Shown one piece after another: positions 9,247 to 17,603 of a stretch of DNA of 39,208 bases (within the stretch, counting starts at the first letter, position 1; every line of letters begins with the position of its first letter). Below the pieces are notes generated by a model. It was not told where the DNA came from, did no database searches, and worked only from the letters and a program-made list of their open reading frames with translations. The stretch comes from Thiohalobacter sp. (lineage in GTDB: Bacteria; Pseudomonadota; Gammaproteobacteria; DSM-19610). Where the stretch lies: the NCBI GenBank assembly GCA_026984515.1, contig JALSRZ010000146.1:1-39208 (forward strand), in the 5' to 3' direction. The position numbers and the translations under genes were made by a program.

Positions 9247-9896
9247 CTTGTATCTACACCGTTTGCCGTGCCCAGCAGCAGCACGTCTGCCGGGCGATTG
9301 GCAAAAATACCCACCGTCACGATACCCGGAATATTGTTCAGCTCGCTTTCAAATTTGCACGGCTCCATGATTTCCAGGTCCTTGACATCGAGGATGATGT
9401 TGCCGTTGTCGGTAGTGAAACCCTGGCGCAGTTCCGGACGGCCACCCAGCTTGACCAGTTCGCGCGCCACGTAACTTTGTGCCATGGGAATAACTTCGAT
9501 AGGCAACGGGAAGGCGCCCAGCACGCTGACCAGCTTGCTCTCGTCACAGATACATACAAACTTGCGGCTGGCGCCGGCAACGATCTTTTCCCGCGTCAGT
9601 GCGCCACCACCACCCTTGATCAGGTGTAACTGGCTGTTGGTTTCGTCTGCACCGTCGATATAGACCGACAGTTCGCCTGCCTCGTTCAGGTCCAGGACCG
9701 GGATGCCGTGCCCTTTCAGGCGTTCGGCGCTGGCCACCGAACTCGCCACCGTGCCATCGATCTTGCCCTTGATGCCGGCCAGTGCGTCGATAAAGAAATT
9801 GGCCGTTGAGCCAGTGCCCACGCCGATCACGGTGCCGCTTTCCACGTATTCCAGCGCTGCTTCGGCTACCTGCTTTTTCAGTTCGTCCTGGTTCAT
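9234..9896 (-). CDS. rpiA: Ribose-5-phosphate isomerase A
   Basis: Interconverts ribose 5-phosphate and ribulose 5-phosphate in the non-oxidative pentose phosphate pathway. 220 residues from the chosen ATG, giving [18 protein letters not shown] as in the family; GGAG six bases ahead supports this start over an ATG four codons upstream. Motifs: [37 protein letters not shown] and the C-terminal [14 protein letters not shown]. The last residues and the stop fall inside a REP-like palindrome. It is transcribed away from ilvA. Confidence 0.96.
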   Translation of the reverse strand: MNQDELKKQVAEAALEYVESGTVIGVGTGSTANFFIDALAGIKGKIDGTVASSVASAERLKGHGIPVLDLNEAGELSVYIDGADETNSQLHLIKGGGGALTREKIVAGASRKFVCICDESKLVSVLGAFPLPIEVIPMAQSYVARELVKLGGRPELRQGFTTDNGNIILDVKDLEIMEPCKFESELNNIPGIVTVGIFANRPADVLLLGTANGVDTRTAG

Positions 9897-9923
9897 GACC
9901 GTCTCCAAAAATCGAATTGACGA

Positions 9924-9990
9924 ATAATACCGGTTTTACCGGGTGTCGAGTCAAATCCGTTTGACTCTCGACCCTTGAATCCGGTTATTA
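9924..9990. promoter_or_regulatory. Back-to-back rpiA and ilvA promoters sharing a palindrome
   Basis: GAGTCAAA and TTTGACTC form a perfect 8-bp inverted repeat with spacer TCCG (9948-9967). Each arm supplies a -35 TTGACT: rightward at 9961-9966 with TTATTA at 9985-9990 (18-base spacer) for ilvA, and leftward at 9954-9949 with TATTAT at 9929-9924 (19-base spacer) for rpiA. A protein on the palindrome would affect both genes. The -10 and -35 calls are by eye. Confidence 0.5.
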
Positions 9991-9997
9991 TCCTGAC

Positions 9998-11518
9998 ATG
10001 ATCGATAATTACCTGAAAATGATCCTGAATTCGCAGGTCTATGACGTTGCCGACGAGACGCCGCTGGACCTGGCGCGGAATCTGTCGCGGCGCCTGGAGA
10101 ATGACATCTGGCTCAAGCGGGAGGACCTGCAGCCGGTGTTTTCCTTCAAGCTGCGCGGTGCCTACAACAAGATCGCCAGCCTGGACGAGGCCGCCTGCAG
10201 CAACGGTATTATCACGGCTTCCGCCGGTAACCACGCCCAGGGCGTGGCGCTGGCAGCGCAGTACCGCAAACTGAAAGCGCTCATCGTCATGCCGCGTACC
10301 ACCCCGGGCATCAAGGTCAGGGCAGTGCAGGCGCTGGGTGGCAAGGCGCTGTTGCACGGTGATACCTATGACGACGCCTATGCACACGCCGAACACCTGG
10401 CCGCGGAACAGGGGCTGCCTTTTATTCACCCCTACGATGATCCCGAAGTCATTGCCGGGCAGGGCACGGTGGCCATGGAGCTGTTGCAGCAGTGTCGGGA
10501 TCCGTTGCACGCCGTGTTCGTGCCGGTGGGCGGTGGTGGGTTGATCGCCGGTATTGCTACCTATATCAAGTACCTGCGCCCGGACATCCGGGTCATCGGT
10601 GTGGAGCCGGATGACGCCCCCTGCATGTACGAGGCACTGCGGCGCAAGCGCCGCGTGGTGCTGGACCAGGTAGGTATTTTTGCGGACGGCGTGGCAGTGC
10701 GCCAGGTCGGCAAGGAACCGTACCGGCTGGCGCGCAAGTACGTGGACGAGGTGATGCTGGTCAGTACCGACGAAATCTGTGCGGCGACCAAGGATATTTT
10801 CGACGACATGCGCGCCATGGTGGAGCCGGCCGGTGCGCTGGCGGTGGCGGCCATCAAAAAATACGTGGAGCGCGAAGGGATCTCGGGGGTACGACTGGTG
10901 GCGATCAACAGCGGCGCCAACATCAATTTCGATCGTCTGCGGCACGTGGCGGAACGCGCCGAGATCGGTGAGCGCCGTGAGGCGCTGCTCGCGGTGAGCA
11001 TCCCCGAACGCCCGGGCAGTTTCCTGCGTTTTTGCCGCACCCTGGGCAAGCGCGGCATTACCGAATTCAATTACCGTTATGCGGATGCCGGCGAGGCGCA
11101 CGTATTTGCCGGTGTGCAATTGTCGAAAGGTGACGAAGAGCGCCAGGCGTTGCTGGATAAACTGCGCGGTGAAGATTACCCGGTCGTTGATATGACCGAC
11201 AACGAAATGGCCAAGTCACACATCCGCTTCATGGTAGGTGGCCGTGCGCACAACCTGGAAGACGAAGTCCTGTACCGTTTCGAATTCCCCGAGCGCCCCG
11301 GGGCGCTGCTGAAGTTCCTGAGCACAATCGGCCGGCGCTGGAATATCAGCCTGTTTCACTACCGTAACCACGGTGCCGCGTACGGCCGGGTACTGGTCGG
11401 TATCCAGGTGCCGCCCGGCGATCGCAAACACTTCCGCGGGTTTCTCGACGAGCTGGGCTACACCTGGTTCGAGGAACTGGAGAATCCGGCGTATTCGCTG
11501 TTTCTCGGCAACGGTTAA
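9998..11518 (+). CDS. ilvA: Threonine dehydratase, biosynthetic
   Basis: PLP-dependent deamination of threonine to 2-oxobutanoate, the first committed step to isoleucine. 506 residues, about the length of E. coli IlvA. The fold-type II catalytic domain spans ~1-330, with PLP Lys51 in FSFKLRGAY and the glycine-rich VGGGGLIAGIATYIK loop. Two C-terminal ACT-like regulatory domains follow (RREALLAVSIPERPGSF and EVLYRFEFPERPGAL), so allosteric control by isoleucine/valine is expected. No Shine-Dalgarno precedes the ATG, and the predicted -10 would place the transcript start within a base or two of it, so the message may be leaderless. Confidence 0.96.
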   Translation: MIDNYLKMILNSQVYDVADETPLDLARNLSRRLENDIWLKREDLQPVFSFKLRGAYNKIASLDEAACSNGIITASAGNHAQGVALAAQYRKLKALIVMPRTTPGIKVRAVQALGGKALLHGDTYDDAYAHAEHLAAEQGLPFIHPYDDPEVIAGQGTVAMELLQQCRDPLHAVFVPVGGGGLIAGIATYIKYLRPDIRVIGVEPDDAPCMYEALRRKRRVVLDQVGIFADGVAVRQVGKEPYRLARKYVDEVMLVSTDEICAATKDIFDDMRAMVEPAGALAVAAIKKYVEREGISGVRLVAINSGANINFDRLRHVAERAEIGERREALLAVSIPERPGSFLRFCRTLGKRGITEFNYRYADAGEAHVFAGVQLSKGDEERQALLDKLRGEDYPVVDMTDNEMAKSHIRFMVGGRAHNLEDEVLYRFEFPERPGALLKFLSTIGRRWNISLFHYRNHGAAYGRVLVGIQVPPGDRKHFRGFLDELGYTWFEELENPAYSLFLGNG

Positions 11519-11564
11519 TCGTCCCGAATTCACCCCGCTCCTGCAGGGTAACCGGTTTGTGTGG

Positions 11565-12047
11565 TCAGGGTTCGGAGGACGGGGTCTTGTTCTCCAGCCG
11601 CAAAATAAAATCCCACTGCTTTTTGCTGATCGGCATGATCGACAAACGGTTGCCCTTGCGCACCAGCGGGCAGTCTTCGAGTTCCCGGTATCCCTTCAGT
11701 TCCTGCAGGCTGATGAGCCGCTTTGTTTTGCGCTGGTATTGCACGTCCACCATGTACCAGCGGGGGTTGTCGGGATCGCTTTTGGGGTCGTAGTATTTTT
11801 CCGCAGGGTCGAAGGCGGTGTGGTCCGGGTAGCCTTCGCGCACGACTTTCATGATGCCGACGATCCCCGGTTCGGCGCAGTTGGAATGGTAGAAAAACAC
11901 CGGGTCGCCTTTTTTCATCTGGTCGCGCATCATGTTGCGTGCCTGGTAGTTGCGCACCCCGTCCCAGTGATCGGTCTTTTTGGGCATTTTCTGCAGGTGG
12001 TCGATACCGAATACGTCGGGTTCCGATTTCATTAACCAGTAGTTCAT
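11565..12047 (-). CDS. EVE domain-containing protein
   Basis: 160 residues starting MNYWLMKSEPDVFGIDHLQ, the hallmark of the EVE family (thymocyte nuclear protein 1-like). The segments DGVRNYQARNMMR, GDPVFFYHSN and PGIVGIMKVVREGYPD form the predicted aromatic-cage fold related to YTH and PUA domains. Such domains bind modified bases in nucleic acid; the bacterial ligand is not settled. It begins five bases after the cyclo-ligase stop and is likely the last gene of the zapA-6S-cyclo-ligase minus-strand unit. A half REP copy lies just beyond its 3' end (about 11531-11550). Confidence 0.9.
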   Translation of the reverse strand: MNYWLMKSEPDVFGIDHLQKMPKKTDHWDGVRNYQARNMMRDQMKKGDPVFFYHSNCAEPGIVGIMKVVREGYPDHTAFDPAEKYYDPKSDPDNPRWYMVDVQYQRKTKRLISLQELKGYRELEDCPLVRKGNRLSIMPISKKQWDFILRLENKTPSSEP

Positions 12048-12052
12048 GTATT

Positions 12053-12649
12053 TTATCCTTTACGGAACAGGTGCCAGTTGCTGTCGGTTGCCACTGCGGT
12101 CAGTGGTACATCCCAGGGTCTGGCCGACAGCCGCGGCAGTTGCTGAAAGTCATAGGCGAGGCCGACCAGGCGCGGTTTGCACCAGTATTTCCGGTGCAGC
12201 AGGTAGGCAAAGCTGCGGTCATAGAAGCCGCCACCCATGCCCAGGCGATGGCCGTTGTGGTCGAAGCCGACCAGTGGCGCCAGCACCAGGTCCAGGGCCT
12301 GAGCTGCAATGCGCTGCCGGTGCACGTTGGCGGGTTCGGCGATACCGAAACGGTTTTTGACCAGCAGCGAGCCGGGTTCATAACGTGCAAACCACAGCCG
12401 GTTGGCCCGGTACGGCACCAGTACCGGCAGGTAGACCTGCTTGCCCAGGCGCCAGGCCAGCTCTATCAGCGGGGCGGTTTCGACTTCACCGTCAGCGGGC
12501 AGGTAGGCGGCGATATGCCTGCCGGTGCGGAACAGCGGCTGGCGAGCGAGTTCCCTGCAAACGGATACGGAATGTTTCAGCCGTTCGGCGTCACTCAGCG
12601 CGTTGCGTTTTGCGCGGAGTTGTTTGCGTTGTTCGGAGCGGCTGGTCAT
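12053..12649 (-). CDS. ygfA: 5-formyltetrahydrofolate cyclo-ligase
   Basis: ATP-dependent conversion of 5-formyl-THF to 5,10-methenyl-THF, which recycles the inhibitory folate formed as a side product by serine hydroxymethyltransferase. About 198 residues, the family's usual length. Visible features are an N-terminal basic helix (SEQRKQLRAKRNAL) and the conserved substrate loop LGMGGGFYDR with the preceding APLVGFD. An in-frame GTG two codons upstream (12655) could be the start. It sits downstream of 6S RNA, as ygfA (fau) does in E. coli, where the two are cotranscribed. Confidence 0.93.
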   Translation of the reverse strand: MTSRSEQRKQLRAKRNALSDAERLKHSVSVCRELARQPLFRTGRHIAAYLPADGEVETAPLIELAWRLGKQVYLPVLVPYRANRLWFARYEPGSLLVKNRFGIAEPANVHRQRIAAQALDLVLAPLVGFDHNGHRLGMGGGFYDRSFAYLLHRKYWCKPRLVGLAYDFQQLPRLSARPWDVPLTAVATDSNWHLFRKG

Positions 12650-12708
12650 GCGCACAAGCTACCGGATTTGTTGATAAACGCTCCCGCCACATACGGACAA
12701 GGTGCCGG

Positions 12709-12724
12709 ACCCGCTCCTGCGGGT
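12709..12724. repeat. Half REP-like copy
   Basis: ACCCGCTCCTGCGGGT is a 16-base palindrome made of the outer half of the REP-like family, between the cyclo-ligase gene and 6S RNA. Similar halves are at about 7800 and 11533. It could form a small hairpin in the 6S-ygfA transcript. Confidence 0.45.
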
Positions 12725-12774
12725 TGTGTCGTGTTGCTACCAGGTACAGGGTTAGTCCCCCCGGAAATCAAAGA

Positions 12775-12957
12775 CACCTTCCGCAGATACCGTCGCAGTT
12801 GTTGCCCTTGAACCGGAGGTTCAAGTGGGAGCGAGTGTCAGACCTAAGGCTTTCCACGCATGGCGGACATGCTCACGGGCCTGACAAGCCAACTCCCGGG
12901 GCCAAATATTAGGCTCAAGGAGATCTGAACTGCTAACGAGCACCGCAGAAGGTGCGC
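12775..12957 (-). ncRNA. ssrS: 6S RNA
   Basis: Regulatory RNA that binds sigma70-RNA polymerase holoenzyme in stationary phase by mimicking an open promoter. On the minus strand the 5' segment CACCUUCUGCGG pairs with the 3' segment CUGCGGAAGGUG as a 12-bp closing stem, giving about 180 nt, the expected size. Further 6S hallmarks are GAGCCUAAUAUUU, GUGAGCAUGUCCG, AAGCCUUAGG, the CUUGAACC-UCC-GGUUCAAG hairpin near the 3' side and ACUGCGACGG. Position between zapA and the cyclo-ligase gene, same strand, matches E. coli. A TATACT -10 lies just upstream on the minus strand; ends are approximate. Confidence 0.93.
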
Positions 12958-12963
12958 CCAGTG

Positions 12964-12969
12964 AGTATA
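12964..12969 (-). promoter_or_regulatory. -10 element of the 6S RNA promoter
   Basis: TATACT on the minus strand, with the expected transcript start near 12957, three bases before the closing stem of 6S RNA. No good -35 is visible at 16-18 bases, so the promoter may depend on an activator or on other contacts. Confidence 0.5.
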
Positions 12970-13008
12970 CAATGGTTCGTTGCGGTGGCGTTAGCGTACA
13001 GGAAAAGC

Positions 13009-13323
13009 TTACAGTTCCAGCTGGTTACCCTGGTTCAGCGCGACGTCGATCTTGTCCTGCAGGGCGCGGATGCGCTGGCTGATGTTGAGCTGGTAGTCGT
13101 CTTTCACGGTCTTCTGGCCGAGCAATTCGTGGGCCATGTTCAGCGCGGCCATGACGGCAATGCGGTCGGCACCGACGATTTTGCCGGTATCACGGATTTC
13201 CTTCATTTTGTCGGTCAGGAATTCCGCCGAGGCAAACAACGCCTCGCGTTCATCGTCGGGACAGGCGATCAGGTATTCCTTGTCCATGATGTGTACGCGC
13301 AGCGGCTTGGTGTTCTGTTTCAT
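13009..13323 (-). CDS. zapA: Cell division protein ZapA
   Basis: Binds and bundles FtsZ filaments at the division site. 104 residues. The N-terminal beta/alpha part (PLRVHIMDKEYLIACPDDEREALFASAEFL) is followed by a long helix ending in a coiled coil (RIRALQDKIDVALNQGNQLEL). The start ATG overlaps the TGA of the preceding coiled-coil gene as ATGA, so the two are translationally coupled. 6S RNA follows on the same strand. Confidence 0.93.
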   Translation of the reverse strand: MKQNTKPLRVHIMDKEYLIACPDDEREALFASAEFLTDKMKEIRDTGKIVGADRIAVMAALNMAHELLGQKTVKDDYQLNISQRIRALQDKIDVALNQGNQLEL

Positions 13324-13553
13324 ACGCCCTGCTCCATGGCCTTGAGGCGGTTGATCATGGCCTCCACCCGGTTGCGCGCCATTTCGTTCTTTTCGATCAG
13401 GCTGGCGCGTTCGGTCACCATGGAGTCCTGCTGGTCGCGCAGCGAGCGGTTTTCCTCTTTGAGGCGTTCGATGCTGCTGACCAGTTCTTCCAGGCGGACT
13501 TCCAGTTTGAGCAGTTCCTGTTCGGTAACGGATTGCGGAGTGTTTTTAGTCAT
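13320..13553 (-). CDS. ZapB-like coiled-coil protein (TIGR02449 type)
   Basis: 77 residues, almost entirely a predicted coiled coil (LLKLEVRLEELVSSIERLKEENRSL onward) with heptad-spaced Leu and Ile. Small proteins of this kind are found upstream of zapA in many gammaproteobacteria and resemble the FtsZ-ring organiser ZapB in length and fold, though sequence identity is not implied. The overlap with zapA supports a division role. A GTG two codons earlier (13559) is an alternative start. The assignment rests on position and coiled-coil character. Confidence 0.75.
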   Translation of the reverse strand: MTKNTPQSVTEQELLKLEVRLEELVSSIERLKEENRSLRDQQDSMVTERASLIEKNEMARNRVEAMINRLKAMEQGV

Positions 13554-13614
13554 GCGCACACTATAGAGAAGGGGTAAAAATGCGTCAATGTCGGCGCTGT
13601 GTAATAATTGTACT

Positions 13615-14178
13615 ATGCCTGAAAATCAACGCCTTGAGTATTACGATGTCGCCGATAGCCTGGACCGCGCCTCGCTGCTGGTGGACGCGGCGGATTGCCA
13701 CGGTTTTTTGTCCGGGCTGGTGTGCGCATCCGGCTTTGCCGACCCGAAAATCTGGGTGGCCGAGATATTCGAGGACTATAACCCCAAAAATACGCGCCAG
13801 GCAGAGGCATACCGGCAGCTGCAGGCGCTCTACGAACTAACCGTGAGCGGCCTGAACAGCCACGAGATCGATTTTGAGCTGCTGCTTCCCGGTGACGCGG
13901 AATCACTGCGCGAGCGCGCCGGCTCGCTGGGCAGCTGGTGTTCCGGGTTCCTGTCCGGGCTGGGGATGGGTGGCCTGCCGGCGCAGGACCGGTTGCCGGA
14001 CGATGTCCGGGAGTTGCTGCACGACCTGTCGGAAATCTCCCGGGTGGATTTTGAGCTGGACCAGCCCGGCGAAGACGAACTGGTCGCCTTCGAGGAAGTG
14101 GTGGAGTACATCCGTGTGGGTGTACTCTTCCTGCACGACGAACTGCAGCCCCCCAACACGCCGTCACAGGTACAGTAA
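13615..14178 (+). CDS. ygfB: UPF0149 family protein YgfB
   Basis: 187 residues from the ATG giving MPENQRLEYYDVADSL; an ATG at 13588 would add nine residues and cannot be excluded, as neither start has a convincing Shine-Dalgarno. The family pattern is clear: CHGFLSGLVCA near 27-37, then WCSGFLSGLGMGG and the C-terminal EEVVEYIRVGVLFLHDEL. The function is not established in general; in Pseudomonas aeruginosa YgfB has been linked to regulation of beta-lactam resistance. It is followed after five bases by pepP, the same order as in E. coli (ygfB-pepP-ubiH-ubiI). Confidence 0.9.
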   Translation: MPENQRLEYYDVADSLDRASLLVDAADCHGFLSGLVCASGFADPKIWVAEIFEDYNPKNTRQAEAYRQLQALYELTVSGLNSHEIDFELLLPGDAESLRERAGSLGSWCSGFLSGLGMGGLPAQDRLPDDVRELLHDLSEISRVDFELDQPGEDELVAFEEVVEYIRVGVLFLHDELQPPNTPSQVQ

Positions 14179-14183
14179 GCAAC

Positions 14184-15488
14184 ATGGACCAGAAAGAATT
14201 CGCCCGCCGGCGCAAGCAGCTGATGCGCATGATGGGACCGGACGCAATCGCGATCCTGCCCACCAACCCGGAGCAGCCGCGGAACCGTGACGTGGACTAC
14301 CCGTTCCGGCCGGACAGTGATTTCTATTACCTGACCGGGTTTGCGGAGCCCGAAGCAGTGATGGTGCTGGCCCCGGGGCGTGAGCACGGCGAGTACCTGC
14401 TGTTTTGCCGGGATCGGGATCCACAGATGGAGACCTGGCACGGCCGGCGTGCCGGTCCCGAAGGCGCAGTGGAAAAGTTCGGCGCCGATGATGCTTTCCC
14501 CATCCAGGATATCAACGAGATCCTGCCCGGTCTGCTGGAAAGCCGGGAGCGTGTCTTTTACACCATGGGTTCGGCCCCCGAGTTCGACCGTCGGCTGATT
14601 GGCTGGGTGAACCGTATTCGCCGCCAGTCACGCGCGGGCAAGCATGCGCCGGACGAGTTCATTTCGCTGGAGCACTTTGTGCACGATATGCGCCTGTACA
14701 AGAGCCGGGCGGAAATCCGGGTGATGCGCCAGGCTGCCAATATCGCGGCGCGAGCACACAAGCGCGCCATGCAGCTGTGCCGGCCGGGCATGATGGAATA
14801 CGAGCTGGAAGCAGAATTCCTGCATGAATTTCGCCGCTCGGGTGGCGAGCCTGCCTATCCCTCCATCGTGGGCGGCGGCGAGAACGCCTGTATCCTGCAC
14901 TATACGGAGAACAACGCACAACTGAAGGACGGAGACATCCTGCTGATCGACGCGGGGACGGAACACGAGTATTACGCTTCCGACATAACGCGCAGTTTCC
15001 CGGTGAACGGGCGCTTCAGCAAGGCGCAGCGCGCCATATACCAGCTGGTGCTGGATGCGCAACTGGCGGCCATCGAAGAGGTGTACCCGGGTAATACCTG
15101 GAATGCACCGCACGATGCCGCCGTCAAGGTGATCACCCGCGGCCTGGTGAAACTGGGCCTGCTCAAGGGGCGCACCCCGACCCTCATCAAGGATCGGGCC
15201 TATCACCGCTTCTACATGCACCGTACCGGGCACTGGCTGGGTATGGATGTGCACGACGTCGGGGATTACAAGGTCGGTGGCGAATGGCGGGTGCTGGAGC
15301 CGGGCATGGTGCTGACCGTCGAGCCGGGACTGTACATACCGGCCGGCAGCAAGGGGGTGGCGCGCAAATGGTGGAATATCGGCATACGTATCGAGGACGA
15401 CGTGCTGGTGACGCGCGACGGTTACGACGTATTGAGCAAGAACCTGCCCAAAGAGATCGATGCCATCGAGACGTTGATGGCAAAGTAA
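14184..15488 (+). CDS. pepP: Xaa-Pro aminopeptidase (aminopeptidase P)
   Basis: Removes an N-terminal residue preceding proline; a dimanganese M24 metallopeptidase. The 434-residue protein has an N-terminal creatinase-like domain (FRPDSDFYYLTGF) and a C-terminal pita-bread domain whose five metal ligands are visible: Asp in LLIDAGTE, Asp in YASDITRSF, His in HRTGHWLGMDVHD, Glu in LTVEPGLY and Glu in IRIEDDVLV. Length and motifs match E. coli PepP. It is part of the ygfB-pepP-ubiH-ubiI block. Confidence 0.95.
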   Translation: MDQKEFARRRKQLMRMMGPDAIAILPTNPEQPRNRDVDYPFRPDSDFYYLTGFAEPEAVMVLAPGREHGEYLLFCRDRDPQMETWHGRRAGPEGAVEKFGADDAFPIQDINEILPGLLESRERVFYTMGSAPEFDRRLIGWVNRIRRQSRAGKHAPDEFISLEHFVHDMRLYKSRAEIRVMRQAANIAARAHKRAMQLCRPGMMEYELEAEFLHEFRRSGGEPAYPSIVGGGENACILHYTENNAQLKDGDILLIDAGTEHEYYASDITRSFPVNGRFSKAQRAIYQLVLDAQLAAIEEVYPGNTWNAPHDAAVKVITRGLVKLGLLKGRTPTLIKDRAYHRFYMHRTGHWLGMDVHDVGDYKVGGEWRVLEPGMVLTVEPGLYIPAGSKGVARKWWNIGIRIEDDVLVTRDGYDVLSKNLPKEIDAIETLMAK

Positions 15489-15557
15489 CTGAAGTGGTTT
15501 TGACGGCCTGCGTAGCGGTAACGGCAATTGTTCAGGTTTGCACAGAGGAGAAAATAC

Positions 15558-16160
15558 ATGACAAGAAATATTGCAACAGCATGTGTGCTGGGTCTTGCCC
15601 TGGCCGGCGGCAGCGTGGTTGCCGAAGACAAGGCTGATGATGTCATTACTTCCATCGACGAGGGTATGGAATATTACCGGGAAGGTGATTACGCGGAGGC
15701 GGTCAGCAGCCTGAACTACGCGGTGCAGCTGATCCAGCAGAAGAAAGGCCAGTCGCTCGGCAAACTGTTGCCGCAGCCGCTGGATGGCTGGACGGCGGAA
15801 GAAGTGCAGTCACAGGCGGCGGGCGCGGCCATGTTCGGCGGTGGCGTGACCGCTGAGCGCAAATACTCGAAAGACAACAGCCGGATTACCATCAGGATCG
15901 TAACCGATTCGCCCATGCTGCAGGGTGTCATGATGATGTTTTCCAACCCGATGTTCGCCAACGCGGACGGCGCCAGAATGGAGCGCATCGGTCGGCAGAA
16001 AGCCATTGTGAAATACGCCGCGTCCAACCAGTCGGGCAATGTGCAGATGGTGGTCAAGAACCGTTTCCTGGTGAGCGTGGACGGCAACAGTGTGAGCCGT
16101 GAGGAGCTGCTCGACTATGCGAAGGCCATTGACCTGAAGAAGCTGGCCGAGCTGCCCTGA
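15558..16160 (+). CDS. Secreted TPR-like protein of unknown function
   Basis: 200 residues from the ATG preceded by GAGGAG nine bases upstream; an in-frame start at 15528 is rejected for lack of a signal. The N-terminus TRNIATACVLGLALAGGS followed by VVAED is a signal peptide with a probable cleavage near residue 22. The mature part opens with one tetratricopeptide-like helix pair (EYYREGDYAEAVSSLNYAVQLI), then a mixed domain with a Gly/Met-rich stretch (AAGAAMFGGGV, LQGVMMMFSNPMF). I do not recognise the family. It separates pepP from ubiH, which are adjacent in E. coli. Confidence 0.8.
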   Translation: MTRNIATACVLGLALAGGSVVAEDKADDVITSIDEGMEYYREGDYAEAVSSLNYAVQLIQQKKGQSLGKLLPQPLDGWTAEEVQSQAAGAAMFGGGVTAERKYSKDNSRITIRIVTDSPMLQGVMMMFSNPMFANADGARMERIGRQKAIVKYAASNQSGNVQMVVKNRFLVSVDGNSVSREELLDYAKAIDLKKLAELP

Positions 16161-16173
16161 GCATCCCGTGCCA

Positions 16174-16286
16174 ACCTGCAGGGGCGTCGTCCCCCGGCTC
16201 GAATACCCGGCCTGGTTACCACAAGCAGGTGGCCGACTACCGGGCATGCCGGGTCCATTTGTCATTCCGCTGAAGGACGGAATGAC
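16174..16286. repeat. REP-like remnant and 26-nt GTCATTCC hairpin
   Basis: CCTGCAGGGGCGTCGTCCCC (16174-16194 region) is a decayed relative of the REP-like family. GTCATTCCG at 16261-16269 pairs perfectly with CGGAATGAC at 16278-16286 across an eight-base loop; this 26-nt hairpin recurs in degenerate form at 26552-26577. Neither has a T-tract. They occupy the 174-base spacer before ubiH, where no other feature was found. Confidence 0.6.
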
Positions 16287-16334
16287 TGTAAAGGAATTGA
16301 TCAGAGCTGCCACAGGGAATTCAGGAACAGGCTT

Positions 16335-17561
16335 ATGATGAAAACTGAAGTGGATGTCCTGGTTGTCGGTGGTGGCCTGGTTGGTGCCAGCCTGGCCTGC
16401 GCACTGGGGCAGGCGGGGATCCGCGTTTGCCTGGTGGAGGCCGGTCCGCTGCGTGCGGACCTGCCGCCGGGCTACGACGAACGCAGCATTGCGCTTGCGC
16501 AGGGTTCGCAACGGATCTTCTCCGGCCTGGGACTCTGGTCCACGCTGCAGGACCAGGTATGCCCGATTCATACCATCCATGTATCCGACCGTGGTCACTT
16601 CGGCTTTACCCGCCTGCATCGTGAGGAGGAGGGTGTTCCTGCGCTGGGTTATGTGGCTACGGCGCGCGTGCTGGGCAAGTCACTGCTGGACCGGATTGAC
16701 GGGCTGGAAAAAGTACAGATACTGGCGCCGGCGCAACTGGTCGATTTCCAGGTCGGGGAAGCGGGGGTAGCGGCGGAGCTGCTCGTGGACAACAGGCCGG
16801 TACACTGCACTGCGAAGCTGCTGGTAGCGGCAGACGGTGCGCAGTCCTCGATTCGTACCCAGCTGGGTATCGAGACCACGCAGCGCGACTACGGCCAGAC
16901 CGCGGTCATTGCCAATGTGACCACCGACCGGCCACACGCGAACGTGGCCTACGAACGTTTCACGGATACCGGCCCGATGGCCCTGCTGCCCATGACCGAA
17001 CAACGCAGTGCCCTGGTATGGACGGTTCGTTCGGAACAGCGTGCAGCACTGATGGCACTGGACGACGCGGAATTCCTGGCAAGGTTACAGACGCGTTTCG
17101 GGTATCGCCTGGGCAGGTTCCTGAAAGTCGGCCAGCGTCAGGGCTACCCCCTGTACCTGCTGCGCGCGCGGGAATCCGTACGCCCGCGCATGGCGCTGAT
17201 CGGCAACGCAATACATACCCTGCACCCGGTGGCCGGGCAGGGCTTCAATCTCGGTCTGCGCGACGTGGCCGCACTGGCGGAGGTGATCCTGGATGCACAG
17301 CGCAACGGACGGGATATCGGTGGCGGTTCGGTGCTGGAGCGTTATGCCGACTGGCGGCAGGCCGACCAGCGACGGGTGGCGTTCTTTACGGACAGCATGG
17401 TGCGGCTGTTCAGCCAGACGTTGCCGCCGGTTACCTGGCTGCGCGATGCCGGCATGCTGGCGCTGGATATCTGCCCGCCGGCGAAGCGCTGGTTCGGGCG
17501 CCTGAGCATGGGCCGCGCCGGCCGCCTGCCGCGCCTGGCACGTGGCCTGGACCTGTCATAG
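16335..17561 (+). CDS. ubiH: 2-octaprenyl-6-methoxyphenol hydroxylase
   Basis: Flavin monooxygenase of ubiquinone synthesis that hydroxylates the ring at C1. 408 residues. The FAD dinucleotide fold is at the N-terminus (DVLVVGGGLVGASLACALGQ), the middle motif is VAADGAQSSIRTQLGI, and the C-terminal FAD motif IGNAIHTLHPVAGQGFNLGL carries the family signature. The next gene is a paralogue, as in E. coli, where UbiH and UbiI are adjacent. A second Met immediately after the first leaves the start ambiguous by one codon. The AGGAACAGG upstream is a reasonable Shine-Dalgarno. Confidence 0.93.
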   Translation: MMKTEVDVLVVGGGLVGASLACALGQAGIRVCLVEAGPLRADLPPGYDERSIALAQGSQRIFSGLGLWSTLQDQVCPIHTIHVSDRGHFGFTRLHREEEGVPALGYVATARVLGKSLLDRIDGLEKVQILAPAQLVDFQVGEAGVAAELLVDNRPVHCTAKLLVAADGAQSSIRTQLGIETTQRDYGQTAVIANVTTDRPHANVAYERFTDTGPMALLPMTEQRSALVWTVRSEQRAALMALDDAEFLARLQTRFGYRLGRFLKVGQRQGYPLYLLRARESVRPRMALIGNAIHTLHPVAGQGFNLGLRDVAALAEVILDAQRNGRDIGGGSVLERYADWRQADQRRVAFFTDSMVRLFSQTLPPVTWLRDAGMLALDICPPAKRWFGRLSMGRAGRLPRLARGLDLS

Positions 17562-17603
17562 GAGCGGCCTCCTGACCGCGAATGCACACGCAGCAAGGTA
17601 CCC

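Noticed and set aside
9897-9908. Longer rpiA start (METV) four codons upstream
   Set aside because: The GGAG lies inside that extension at the right distance for the internal ATG, which also reproduces the family N-terminus.
16261-16286. Hairpin before ubiH as an intrinsic terminator
   Set aside because: The stem is perfect but no T-run follows, and the same 26-nt unit recurs elsewhere as a repeat, so it is listed as a repeat only.
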